64,000 nucleotides of DNA from Bog-756 sp963769905 (GTDB taxonomy: Bacteria > Actinomycetota > Acidimicrobiia > Acidimicrobiales > RAAP-2), in contig CAVYNG010000002.1 of NCBI GenBank assembly GCA_963769905.1, forward strand, positions 496,001 through 560,000. The letters are read 5' to 3'. This document shows positions 17,096 to 25,804 of this stretch, one piece after another (position 1 is the first letter of the stretch; each line of letters begins with the position of its first letter). The position numbers were made by a program, and so were the translations under genes. The notes below the pieces were generated by a model. That model worked only from the letters and a program-made list of their open reading frames with translations. It was not told the DNA's origin and did not search any database.

Positions 17096-17565
17096 GGTGC
17101 GACGGACGCGGCGGTGGGTCCGATCGCGGGCACGCGGGACGGCTCGGAAAAGACCCCGGTCGGAGCCCTTGTGACGACGATCCGGATTGTTCACAATGGG
17201 TCGCGAGGACCGGCACGGACATTGCATTCGACGGGATCCTGGATGATGGATCCGGAAGGAGGAGTCCACCGGACTTGCCGATGAAGGTCCATCCTGAGGG
17301 CGGGCCGCGCGGGGTTGTTCGGAGCATGTCGCCGAACGGCTCACCGGTTCGTACGGCAAGCAGCTCGGAGTAGGAGCGTTGCGACGGCAAGGGGCTCGAA
17401 GGCTCGGGTGAGCCATCTCCCGCTTGCGACCTGACTCAGGAGTACAACAGAAGCGGAGCGCCCGCTCCCCGTGCGAGGACGTGGGACGGGCGCTCCTGCG
17501 CGTCTGCCCGAGGCGCTTCGGCCCCGGTTGCTGCTCCTCGAGCCGTTCCGCATAGTGTCGGTCGC
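17096..17565. other. 470-bp divergent intergenic region
   Basis: This separates the membrane/GH3 operon (leftward) from the DUF2277 gene (rightward) and must hold both promoters. Only short antisense-like frames occur. I see no clear RNA gene, repeat or long palindrome. Confidence 0.5.
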
Positions 17566-17823
17566 ATGTGCAGGAACATCACGACCCTCCGGGGGCTCGA
17601 GCCCGAGGCGACGGACGAGGAGATCGAGGCCGCCGCGAGGCAGTACGTGCGCAAGGTCAGCGGGGTCCAGTCGGTGTCCCCGGTGACCGAGGAGTCCATC
17701 GAGGCGGCGGTGCGACACGTTGCGGACGCGACCAGCCGGCTCCTTGCCGAACTTCCGCCTCGACGCCAGCCTCCGCCGACGCTGCCACCGCTGCGCAGGA
17801 ACGCGCGCCTATCCGCGGGGTGA
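17566..17823 (+). CDS. DUF2277 family protein
   Basis: This 85-residue protein opens MCRNITTLRGLEPEATDEEI and continues AARQYVRKVSGVQSVSPVT, the exact layout of DUF2277. A Cys at position 2 and the Arg-rich tail are typical. Its function is unknown; the family is common in actinobacteria and proteobacteria as a single small cytoplasmic protein. The last 15 bp overlap the convergent phosphorylase-like gene. Confidence 0.85.
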   Translation: MCRNITTLRGLEPEATDEEIEAAARQYVRKVSGVQSVSPVTEESIEAAVRHVADATSRLLAELPPRRQPPPTLPPLRRNARLSAG

Positions 17824-18522
17824 GTGCGCCACCGCGTCGATGGCCGCGTGGGCAGCCTGTCGGGTGGCCGCCTTCACCTCTCTCCCCGTCCTGGCCATGA
17901 CTGGGATGCGGCCGGGGTGCCGGAGGAAATAGGAGAACACTGCCTTCGGGTTGGGTGTTCCGTCCTGATTGGACATGTGGAAGACCTCGTCGTCGATGCT
18001 CCCGTCGGTCGCGCGGTCGCTGATCACCCGATAGACCGACCAGGGGACGCCCCGCTCGACGCACACCTCGGCGATGGCGGCGGTCTCCATGTCGAGGGCG
18101 ATCACTCCGAGGTCGCGGAGCGGCCCGAGCGCGTCCTCACCGGTGATGAGGTGGTCGGTCGTCCACATGACCCCGCTCGGCGTGACAGGACCGAGATGGT
18201 CCGGACGGAACTCCGCGCGTGTCGCGCCGTTCACCACGGTCTCGGGACAGATCAAGGTGCCGATCGCCGTTTCGTCACGCATCGCTCCGGTGATGCCGAC
18301 CACCACCACCCGCTCGACGTCGACCGCGTCGAGCAGCTCACGGACACCCCGTGTGGCGAGCTCCGGTCCCATCCCGGTCACGATGGCCACCACCGGACGG
18401 TCCTCGAGCGTGCCGCGGTAGGCCTTCACCGAGCCGATGCGCGTGCCGGCGAGGGAGAGTTGTTGACGGATCGGAGTGAGCTCCATGGGCATTGCGCAGA
18501 CGAACGCGACGCAGGCGGGCAT
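17809..18522 (-). CDS. nucleoside phosphorylase-like protein (PNP/MTAN superfamily)
   Basis: This 237-residue protein looks like the purine-nucleoside/MTA-SAH nucleosidase fold. It has VAFVCAMPMELTPIRQQL at the start, VAIVTGMGPELATRGVRELL, VVVVGITGAMRD, and VIALDMETAAIAEVCVERG, the ribose-binding Met-Glu motif, followed by YRVISDRATDGS. These enzymes cleave or phosphorolyse purine nucleosides such as adenosine, MTA or SAH; the substrate cannot be assigned. ATG 18522 starts the conserved strand directly. The 119 bp upstream separate it from the divergent phosphoesterase gene. Confidence 0.75.
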   Translation of the reverse strand: MPACVAFVCAMPMELTPIRQQLSLAGTRIGSVKAYRGTLEDRPVVAIVTGMGPELATRGVRELLDAVDVERVVVVGITGAMRDETAIGTLICPETVVNGATRAEFRPDHLGPVTPSGVMWTTDHLITGEDALGPLRDLGVIALDMETAAIAEVCVERGVPWSVYRVISDRATDGSIDDEVFHMSNQDGTPNPKAVFSYFLRHPGRIPVMARTGREVKAATRQAAHAAIDAVAHSPRG

Positions 18523-18641
18523 GGCCCTCAGTGTGGCAGGTCGGGACTTCCGGCCGGGTGGGCGACGACCCCCGGCATTCCGCGAGCGCGATGAGTACGG
18601 TGGGCGGCACCGTGCGGGGGAGTGGAACGAAAGGCCGGCCA

Positions 18642-20180
18642 GTGCGCGCGCGGCCGATGAGCCGACGCCAACTGCTGGCCGCGGGCGCAGCCTCGGGGCT
18701 CGGGCTGGTCGCTGCCGCGTGCGGCCAGGGGTCCGCCGACTCCACGGTGGCACGGTCCACTGCCGTCCCTCCCGCGGGCTCCGACCTCGGTGCGGTCGAA
18801 CACGTGATCTTCCTGATGATGGAGAACCGCTCGTTCGACCACTACTACGGCAGCTACCCGGGCGTGCGGGGATTCGACGACCATCCGGCCGGCGACCTCG
18901 GCCCGTTCGCGCAGGCCTACCCGGCGAACACCACCTCGGCTCCGGTCGGCCGGTTGCTCCCGTTCCACCTCGACACGGTGGGAACGGACATCGCCGACTG
19001 CACCTTCGACCTGACCCACGCGTGGGGTCCGCAGCACCAGTGCCGGAACGGCGGGCGGATGGACGCGTTCGTCAAGGTGCACACCGACCCCTCCAACGAG
19101 GGTCCCGGCCAGGGGCCGCTCACCATGGGGTACTACACGCGCGCGGACCTGCCCTTCTACTACGCACTGGCCGATGCCTACACCCTCTGCGACGGCTACC
19201 ACTGCGCCGTCCTCGGGCCGACCCACCCGAACCGCCTCATGCAGATGTCCGGGACGATCGACCCGGCCGGCCATGCAGGCGGACCGATCGTCACGACCGA
19301 GGACGACCCCGCAGCGCTCTTCAGCGTGCACTGGCCCACCATGCCGGAGGTGTTGGAGGACGCGGGCGTGAGCTGGAAGTGCTACAACCCGCCCGGATCC
19401 CTCTACAGCATCGACACGATGCGCAAGGTGGGGTTCACTTCGGACAGTGTGCTGGCCTTCTTCTCCCAGTACGAGGATCCAACCTCGTCGCTGTACCAGA
19501 AGGCCTTCCTGCCGACCTTCCCCGCCGACTTCGCGGCCGACGTCCGCAGTGGAACCTTGCCGAGCGTGAGCTGGATGTTCACGCCGGTCGGGTACGACGA
19601 ACATCCTCCAGCCCCGTCCTTCCTCGGAGAGTGGTACACCGCGCAGGTCCTCTCGACGCTCGCCTCGAATCCCGAGGTGTGGTCGAGGACCGTCCTCTTC
19701 CACATGTACGACGAGAACGACGGCTTCTTCGACCATGTCGACCCACCGGTCGCACCGGAGGGCACTGCGGGCGAGTATCTGTCGGTGCGCCCGTTGCCAT
19801 CGGTCGCCGATGGAATCGCCGGGCCGATCGGACTCGGCTTTCGCGTGCCGATGCTCGTGCTCTCTCCGTTCAGTCGCGGCGGGCACATCGCGTCGCAGAC
19901 CTTCGACCACACCTCGCAGCTCCGCTTCATCGAGGAGCGCTACGGGGTGCGGGCGCCCAATCTGTCGGCTTGGCGCAGGTCGGCTGTCGGCGATCTCACC
20001 TCGACACTGCATCTCGGCCACAACGACGTGAGCGTCCCGACCCTCCCACCGACGACCAACGACCCCGGCTACATCGCCTCCAAGGGATGCACGACCAACG
20101 ACCTGCTCGGGATCGCGACGAACCAGCCTCCCTACCCGCTGCCGAAGACACAGCAGATGCCCACCCAGGAGGCCCGCTGA
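18642..20180 (+). CDS. Tat-exported phosphoesterase (phospholipase C-like)
   Basis: This roughly 512-residue protein belongs to the phosphoesterase family that includes phospholipase C and acid phosphatases. A twin-arginine signal, SRRQLLAAGAASGLG, is followed by a possible lipobox Cys at about residue 27. The catalytic opening FLMMENRSFDHYYGSYPG matches the metal-binding start of the family. Later blocks are GPTHPNRLMQMSGT, SVSWMFTPVGYDEHPP and FHMYDENDGFFDHVDPP. GTG 18642 has GAAAGG 7 bases upstream; ATG 18657 and ATG 18591 are alternatives that keep the Tat motif. Choline-head-group specificity is possible but not shown. Confidence 0.85.
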   Translation: MRARPMSRRQLLAAGAASGLGLVAAACGQGSADSTVARSTAVPPAGSDLGAVEHVIFLMMENRSFDHYYGSYPGVRGFDDHPAGDLGPFAQAYPANTTSAPVGRLLPFHLDTVGTDIADCTFDLTHAWGPQHQCRNGGRMDAFVKVHTDPSNEGPGQGPLTMGYYTRADLPFYYALADAYTLCDGYHCAVLGPTHPNRLMQMSGTIDPAGHAGGPIVTTEDDPAALFSVHWPTMPEVLEDAGVSWKCYNPPGSLYSIDTMRKVGFTSDSVLAFFSQYEDPTSSLYQKAFLPTFPADFAADVRSGTLPSVSWMFTPVGYDEHPPAPSFLGEWYTAQVLSTLASNPEVWSRTVLFHMYDENDGFFDHVDPPVAPEGTAGEYLSVRPLPSVADGIAGPIGLGFRVPMLVLSPFSRGGHIASQTFDHTSQLRFIEERYGVRAPNLSAWRRSAVGDLTSTLHLGHNDVSVPTLPPTTNDPGYIASKGCTTNDLLGIATNQPPYPLPKTQQMPTQEAR

Positions 20181-20217
20181 CCGAAAGCCGACCACACCCG
20201 AAACACGGTGGCCGGGT

Positions 20218-20592
20218 TCAGGTTCGCTGGGAGCGGCCCGAGACCTGGTCCTCGATCGCCTTCAGGTCGAAATAGTCGCGCCAGCGGGTCACCAGACCGT
20301 CGGGGTCGACGTCGACCACTGTGCATCCCTCGATGACGACCGGCGTCGCTCCACCGAGTGTGCCCCGGCCGATCCACTCGAAGGCCCCGGCAGAGCCGTC
20401 GCCGCGGACCGAGGTGACCTCCTGGCTCCAATCGGGGAACATCGACTGGGTCATTTCCTCGATGGCGGCGATATCGGTCGTCGGAGCGTTGACCGGGTCG
20501 CTGAAGAGTGCGCCCGGCGCGAAGAACGAGGGGAAGTCGCCCTCCGGCCCCAGCGCGTGCTCCAGTCGCTCCGCCCATTCCGCCCAGTCCAT
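20218..20592 (-). CDS. SnoaL/NTF2-like protein
   Basis: This 124-residue protein has the cone-shaped NTF2/SnoaL layout: an N-terminal helix (WAEWAERLEHALG), FFAPGALFSDPV, WIGRGTLGGATPVVIEGCTV, and the characteristic final strand DPDGLVTRWRDYFDL. Members are small ligand-binding proteins or isomerases; no active-site pair stands out. ATG 20592 is used. It is transcribed towards the phosphoesterase stop, with the ECF sigma gene 51 bp downstream of its start in the same orientation. Confidence 0.75.
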   Translation of the reverse strand: MDWAEWAERLEHALGPEGDFPSFFAPGALFSDPVNAPTTDIAAIEEMTQSMFPDWSQEVTSVRGDGSAGAFEWIGRGTLGGATPVVIEGCTVVDVDPDGLVTRWRDYFDLKAIEDQVSGRSQRT

Positions 20593-20643
20593 GGGACGCC
20601 AACGTATCCCGGCGAGCACCGGCGCGCGACCCGACCGGGAGGG

Positions 20644-21894
20644 CTAACCGGCGGAGACCTCGACCAGCCGTCGTTCCAGGTACCTCCGCTCGGGGTCGGT
20701 GCCGACCAGCTCGATCGCCTCGCGGTAGGCGATGGCGGCCTCGTCGGAGCGGCCGAGCCGACGCAGCAGGTCGGCGCGGGTGGCAGCCACCAGGTGGTAC
20801 TTCGGAAGGGTCCGGTCCGCGTCGAGTCGCTCGAGGAGCTCGAGGCCGGCGGCGGGACCCTCGGCCATGGCCACCGCGACCGCCCGGTTGAGCTCGACCA
20901 CCGGGGACGGCACCATCGATGCAAGCGTCGTGTACAGCGTCGCAATCTCGTCCCAGTCGGTGGCCTCCGGCGTGCTCGCGCCGGCGTGGCAGGCAGCGAT
21001 GGCACCCTGGACCTGGTAGGGCCCCGGTCGGCCGAGTCGCAGGCCCCGGGCCAGGAGTGCGAGCCCGTCGGCGATCTCGTCCGCGTCCCAGCGCGACCGG
21101 TCCTGCTCCTCGAGCGGCACCAGCTGGCCCGACCGGTCGACCCGGGTTTCACGACGCGAGTCCTGCAGCAACAGCAGTGCGGCCAGCCCCAGTGCTTCGG
21201 GTTCGTCGGGCATCGAGGTCGCCAGCAGACGTGCGAGGCGGATCGCCTCGGTCGCCAGCTCGCTCCGCACGAGCTCGGGTCCGTCGGTCGCCCCGTAGCC
21301 CTCGTTGAACAGGAGGTAGAGCACCCCGAGCACCGGGGTGAGCCGCTCGGCAAGGAGATGGTCGGGCGGCACCCGGAACGGGATCCCCGCGTTGCGGATC
21401 TTGGCCTTCGCCCGCACGAGGCGCTTGGCCATGGTGTCCTCCTGGACGAGGAAGGCGCGGGCGATCTCGGCGGTCGTGAGTCCGGCCAGGGTCCGGAGGG
21501 TCAGCGCCACCCGCGCCTCGACGGAGAGCGCCGGATGGCAGCAGGTGAACAGAAGGCGCAATCGATCGTCGCCGATGCTGCTCTCGTCACCGAGCGGCTG
21601 CTCGTCGCCCGACTCGGTCACCGCAAGCTGCTCGTACTTCTCGCGCTCGGTCGTGCGCCGCCGGAGCCGATCGATGGCGCGATTGCGCGCCACGGTGTTG
21701 ACCCAGGCACCCGGGTTGTTCGGGATGCCCTCACGCCGCCACCGCTCGAGCGCCGCGCCCAGGGCATCTTGTGCGCACTCCTCGGCAAGGTCCCAGTCGT
21801 CGGTGTACCGGATCAGAGACGCGACGATGCGTCCCCACTCCGCACGGAAGGTCTCGGCGACCGCCGCCTCGACGTCGTCTTCTAGCTCGCCCAG
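20644..21894 (-). CDS. ECF-type RNA polymerase sigma factor with C-terminal DUF6596/TPR-like extension (ECF42-like)
   Basis: This roughly 416-residue sigma factor has region 2 (SLIRYTDDWDLAEECAQDAL, then WVNTVARNRAIDRLRR) and region 4 (LLFTCCHPALSVEARVALTLR, then TTAEIARAFLVQEDTMAKRL). A long C-terminal helical domain contains VLYLLFNEGYGA and VVELNRAVAVAMAEGP, which marks the ECF42 type. These have no classical anti-sigma factor and sit beside YCII-domain genes, as here. No ATG, GTG or TTG occurs in frame near the expected N-terminus. The best candidate is CTG 21894, with a GAGGTGAGG stretch just upstream, inside the last codons of the YCII gene. Confidence 0.85.
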   Translation of the reverse strand: MGELEDDVEAAVAETFRAEWGRIVASLIRYTDDWDLAEECAQDALGAALERWRREGIPNNPGAWVNTVARNRAIDRLRRRTTEREKYEQLAVTESGDEQPLGDESSIGDDRLRLLFTCCHPALSVEARVALTLRTLAGLTTAEIARAFLVQEDTMAKRLVRAKAKIRNAGIPFRVPPDHLLAERLTPVLGVLYLLFNEGYGATDGPELVRSELATEAIRLARLLATSMPDEPEALGLAALLLLQDSRRETRVDRSGQLVPLEEQDRSRWDADEIADGLALLARGLRLGRPGPYQVQGAIAACHAGASTPEATDWDEIATLYTTLASMVPSPVVELNRAVAVAMAEGPAAGLELLERLDADRTLPKYHLVAATRADLLRRLGRSDEAAIAYREAIELVGTDPERRYLERRLVEVSAG

Positions 21895-22229
21895 ATCGGC
21901 CTCACCTCGATCGTCCCGAATCGCGCGGCAGGAATCTTGGACGCGACTTCGATCGCTTCGTCCAGATCCTTGCAGTCGGCGATGTAGAACCCGCCGATCT
22001 GCTCCTTCGTCTCGGCGAAGGGACCGTCGGTCGCCAGCACCTCGCCCTCTCTCACCTGGACGGACGTCGCGTCGGCCGTCGGTCGGAGGCGCTCGCCCCC
22101 GCGCAGCACTCCTCGGGCACCCATGTCCTCGCCGAACTTGGCGTATTCGGCGAGCATCCCCTCGCTCTCGGCCGGATCGGCCGAGAGCATGGCCTTCTCG
22201 TCCTCGCAGATCAGCATCACGTATTGCAT
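21882..22229 (-). CDS. YCII-related protein, ECF sigma partner
   Basis: This 115-residue protein opens MQYVMLICEDEKAMLS and has the YCII/DGPF core: a GGERLRPTADATSV strand, then DGPFAETKEQIGGFYIAD with the family's DGPF motif, and AIEVASKIPAARFGTIEVRP. YCII proteins are dimeric alpha-beta barrels and probably sense or bind small molecules for ECF42-type sigma factors, which are encoded directly downstream with a short overlap. ATG 22229 has AAAGGAG 5 bases upstream, a strong ribosome site. Confidence 0.88.
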   Translation of the reverse strand: MQYVMLICEDEKAMLSADPAESEGMLAEYAKFGEDMGARGVLRGGERLRPTADATSVQVREGEVLATDGPFAETKEQIGGFYIADCKDLDEAIEVASKIPAARFGTIEVRPIWAS

Positions 22230-22406
22230 GGTGGCTCCTTTCGACGTCACCTCGATTGTCACCTCCACGACGAACGGGTGGGACACGGATGGACACCTCG
22301 GCGCCAAATTTCGAGTGCAGTTTTCCTCCCGCCCCCGTTGTTCGCCTCGCCCGCCGAGGCGACGGACGCCGCGCGAGCCCAACCTCGGGGGTGCGAGACT
22401 GAGTCG

Positions 22407-23468
22407 ATGACCGATCAGCTCGACGAGCTCGGCCAGATCTGGGAATGGTTCGGCGCCGGATCGTGTCGCGGTTACTCGCCGCTCTACGAACGGATCGCAA
22501 CGTCGGTCGCCCGCGATCCCGAGGTCCTCGAACTGGTACGGCGGACACCTCCCGAGTGCCACCTGCCCCTCTCCCTCCTCGCCGCAGTGCACGACCTGTT
22601 GCTCGCCGGCCTCGACCACCCCCTCGCCGACGTGTACACAGGTCGATCCGACGCGGACCCCGCGTCCCTGTTCGCCGACGTGTGCCGTCGCCACCCCGAC
22701 GAGGTGATGGAGCTCATGGTCGCCCGACCCGTGCAGACCAACGAGTGCGGTCGCTCCGCGTTGATCGGCCCTGCACTGGCCTGGCTGTCCGATCGGGGCT
22801 TCGGACCGCTCGGCATGGTGGACGTCGGAGCCAGCGCAGGATTGAACCTGCTCTGCGACCGGTACCGCCTCGACTACGGGGCCCACGGCGCGACCGGACC
22901 GTCCGACTCGCCGGTGACCGTGGAGTGCAGGGTGGAAGGGGGCGACCCTCCCATCGTTCCGACACTGCCCGAGCTGGTCGCCCGGGTGGGGATCGACAGG
23001 TCGGCGGTCGACCTGTCGGAGCCCGGCGACGTCCGATGGCTGCTCGCCTGCGTCTGGCCCGACACCGGCCGCCTCGCTCGCACCCGTGCCGCGGTCGAAC
23101 TCGCCCGGCACGACCCGCCGACCGTGCGACAGGGCGATGCCGTCGAACTCCTCCCGAGCGTCCTCGACGACCTTCATCCGGCGGCGGTGCGAGTGGTCTG
23201 TACGACCTGGTCGTTCTCGTACTTCAGCATCGAGCAACGCGGCGCCTTCGAAGACCTCTTGGCGGAGGCATCGAAGCGAGGACCGGTTGCCTGGCTCTGC
23301 GCGGACGGGAGAGGTGTCTCCAGCTCGTTGGCAGAGCGAGCCGGCAGGTCTGGGGAGCCCGCCGACCAGCTCCTCGGTTTCGACCTCTTCGACGACGGTG
23401 ACCGAGAGTCGATCCTGCTCGCGCGCGTCCACCCTCACGGGAGCTGGCTCGAGTGGTGCGCTCCGTGA
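22407..23468 (+). CDS. DUF2332 family protein
   Basis: This 353-residue actinobacterial protein of unknown function matches DUF2332. It has GSCRGYSPLYERIATSVARD near the N-terminus, PVQTNECGRSALIGPALAWL, GMVDVGASAGLNLLCDRY (a SAM-methyltransferase-like glycine loop), WLLACVWPDTG, and VVCTTWSFSYFSIEQR. The glycine loop suggests nucleotide binding, but no reaction is known. ATG 22407 begins the conserved part. It is divergent from the YCII/sigma operon with 177 bp between the starts. Confidence 0.85.
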   Translation: MTDQLDELGQIWEWFGAGSCRGYSPLYERIATSVARDPEVLELVRRTPPECHLPLSLLAAVHDLLLAGLDHPLADVYTGRSDADPASLFADVCRRHPDEVMELMVARPVQTNECGRSALIGPALAWLSDRGFGPLGMVDVGASAGLNLLCDRYRLDYGAHGATGPSDSPVTVECRVEGGDPPIVPTLPELVARVGIDRSAVDLSEPGDVRWLLACVWPDTGRLARTRAAVELARHDPPTVRQGDAVELLPSVLDDLHPAAVRVVCTTWSFSYFSIEQRGAFEDLLAEASKRGPVAWLCADGRGVSSSLAERAGRSGEPADQLLGFDLFDDGDRESILLARVHPHGSWLEWCAP

Positions 23469-23508
23469 GGCGGCAGACCGGCGTCACCGCCCGTCCGTCA
23501 CGGACGTC

Positions 23509-24804
23509 GTGGTAAGCCCGACCCCTCGATCGGAACGGGGATGGAGCACCGGTCTCGTTGCCGCATCACTCTTCGCCTTCGTTGTCCTCGGGCTGCCGGA
23601 CGGCATGCTCGGGGTCGCGTGGCCCGCGGTGCGCCACGGGTTCGGCCTTCCGCTCGCCGCGCTCGGCGAGCTCCTCGTCGCGTTGCTGGTCGGTTACCTC
23701 TGCATCACCTCGATCACCGGTCGGTGCCTCCGCCGGTTCGGCACGGGGACAGTGCTGCTCGCGTCCGCGGTCGCCGGCACGGCAGGGGCGGCGCTCTTTG
23801 CGCTGAGCCCGCGGTGGGCGGGTGTGATCTGCGCCGCGTTGCTCCTCGGGATCGCCGGCGGAGGTGTGGACGCCGCCCTCAACACGGTCGTCGCGCTCGA
23901 CGGAGAGAGCCGGCTCATGAACCTCCTCCACGGTTGCTACGGGGTGGGTGCCGCCTGTGGGCCGCTCGTGGTGACGGGGGCGATCGTCGCGTCCTCGACG
24001 TGGAGACCCGCCTACCTGGTATTGATGGTGCTCGAAGCGGTCCTCGCGGTGAGCTGGGTGGTGTTGCGCAACCGGTTCCCGCGATCGCTTCTCCCAAGTG
24101 ACGATCCCGTCCCGTCGGAAGGGACGGCCTCGGCCGCGGTCCGTCCCGCACCTCGGTGGCGTTCGGGCCGTGGTTTCCGAGGGATGCTCGCCCTCAGCTT
24201 CGGAGTGTTCTTCTTCGCTGCGGCCCTCGAGGCGACGGTGGCCTCTTGGGCGGCGAGCTATCTCCGGGGACCCGTCGGGCTGTCCGCGGTGTGGTCGGGC
24301 TTGGCGGTGTTCGTCTTCGAGGCCGGGCTCACAAGTGGGAGGATGGCGGCCGCGTGGCTGAGCCCGCGCTGGATTCCCGAGCGCATCGCCAGGCTCGGCA
24401 TCGCCGGGTGCATGATCGGATCGGCGGCCTTGTGGGCCGATCCCGGCTCCGGCGCGACGGTCCTGGCGTTGGCGGTGCTCGGGTTCAGCCTGGGTCCGGT
24501 CTTTCCGGCCCTGATGTTGCTCACGCCGGTGCGCCTCGGGCCGAAGACCGCGGTGCACGCCGTCGGCTGGCAGCTCGCGGCCGCGGCGAGCGGTGGTGTC
24601 GGAGTTGCGGCATTGGTCGGCGTCGTCCTCCAGGTCGTCGGTCTCGACAGCTTCGGACCGATCCTCGTGCTGCTCGCACTCGTCCTCGGTGGCTTCGTCC
24701 TCGTGAGTGAGAAGAAGGCGGGACCAGTGCTGCTCGACGACGAACGGGTCGGAGCGGGCGTCGAGGCGTTGGGCCGTCAACAGATGGTCGAGAATCGAAA
24801 CTGA
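23509..24804 (+). CDS. MFS transporter
   Basis: This 431-residue protein has about 12 hydrophobic segments and the split-MFS look of the FucP/YbjJ-like group: VLGLPDGMLGVAWPAVR in the first helix, GRCLRRFGTG, and NLLHGCYGVGAACGPLVVTG, a motif of sugar-type members with the His-Gly-X-X-G pattern. A C-terminal tail after the last helix is polar. GTG 23509 is the likeliest start, although no clear ribosome site precedes it. The substrate is unknown. It follows the DUF2332 gene by 40 bp on the same strand. The GC level drops after its end. Confidence 0.8.
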   Translation: MVSPTPRSERGWSTGLVAASLFAFVVLGLPDGMLGVAWPAVRHGFGLPLAALGELLVALLVGYLCITSITGRCLRRFGTGTVLLASAVAGTAGAALFALSPRWAGVICAALLLGIAGGGVDAALNTVVALDGESRLMNLLHGCYGVGAACGPLVVTGAIVASSTWRPAYLVLMVLEAVLAVSWVVLRNRFPRSLLPSDDPVPSEGTASAAVRPAPRWRSGRGFRGMLALSFGVFFFAAALEATVASWAASYLRGPVGLSAVWSGLAVFVFEAGLTSGRMAAAWLSPRWIPERIARLGIAGCMIGSAALWADPGSGATVLALAVLGFSLGPVFPALMLLTPVRLGPKTAVHAVGWQLAAAASGGVGVAALVGVVLQVVGLDSFGPILVLLALVLGGFVLVSEKKAGPVLLDDERVGAGVEALGRQQMVENRN

Positions 24805-24977
24805 ACCACTCGGCAAAGGCAACACCCGCGTGTCCTGGACGTCCCGGTCAGCGGCACCAGGGTGTCCCACTGTCCCGGCGATGAATCAGGGGGAGGGCGG
24901 TCAGCCGTGCCAGTGCTGTCTGACCCAGTGCAGCGACTCCGTTTCGAAATCAGACCACGTTGAGGGATGATGCGGTG

Positions 24978-25691
24978 ATGGGTGAACTCGTCTCCTACGA
25001 ACTCAATGAGGGTACGGCCATGATCGCCATGGACGATGGCAAGGTCAACGCACTCTCGATCGAGATGCTTGCGTCCTTGAATGCGGCCCTCGATCAGGCG
25101 ACATCTGATGGCGCCGTCGTCGTGCTGACCGGGCGGGCTGGCATCTTCTCCGCGGGTTTTGATCTGAGAGTGCTGCGAGGCGGCGGTCCTGATGTGCCAC
25201 TTCTGCTCGAACAGGGATTCTTGCTCGCGCTCCGTCTTCTGGAGCATTCAGCGCCCGTGGTCGTCGCATGCAGTGGTCACGCGGTGGCGATGGGCAGCTT
25301 CCTCCTCTTGTCCGGCGACTACCGGATTGGGGTCGACGGCCCCTACCGGCTGGTCGCGAACGAGGTGGCGATCGGCCTGACGATGCCCTGGGCCGCGATC
25401 GAGATCTGTCGCCAGCGACTTGCACCCGCTCACTTCAACCGGGCGGTGATCCTCGCCGAGGTGTATGCCCCGGCAGACGCTGTGGCGGCAGGGTTTCTGG
25501 ACCGAGTCGTCGACGAACCGGAGCTGATCCAAACAGCCACGTCGGTCGCGGGAGATCTCTCCGCTCTGGACCGATCTGCTCATGCCGCTACGAAGGCGCA
25601 CACGAGAGAGTTCACCCTCGGGGCCATTCGGAAGGGGTTGGAGATCGACATGGAGATGCTCGGTACCCTCAATGCGAATGCAGACCGCTGA
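24978..25691 (+). CDS. crotonase-family enoyl-CoA hydratase/isomerase
   Basis: This 237-residue protein has the crotonase fold: DDGKVNALSIEMLASLNAAL, GRAGIFSAGFDL (first oxyanion-hole loop), and CSGHAVAMGSFLLLSGDYRI (second loop with the family's Gly). ANEVAIGLTMP carries a Glu at the usual acid/base position. The normal Gly-Gly of the second loop is MGS here. It would hydrate or isomerise an enoyl-CoA. ATG 24978 follows a GAGGG stretch; a TTG six codons earlier is possible. Base composition is less GC-rich than in the genes to the left. Confidence 0.85.
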   Translation: MGELVSYELNEGTAMIAMDDGKVNALSIEMLASLNAALDQATSDGAVVVLTGRAGIFSAGFDLRVLRGGGPDVPLLLEQGFLLALRLLEHSAPVVVACSGHAVAMGSFLLLSGDYRIGVDGPYRLVANEVAIGLTMPWAAIEICRQRLAPAHFNRAVILAEVYAPADAVAAGFLDRVVDEPELIQTATSVAGDLSALDRSAHAATKAHTREFTLGAIRKGLEIDMEMLGTLNANADR

Positions 25692-25804
25692 GGACCTGGG
25701 CGAGATCCAAGGGTCCGAATAACGCGCAGAGCCGGCAATCAGGGGGAGGCGCACGCCCGCGATGTCAGGGCGCAGCGTCAAACCTCGTGACCTAGTCTCA
25801 GCCC

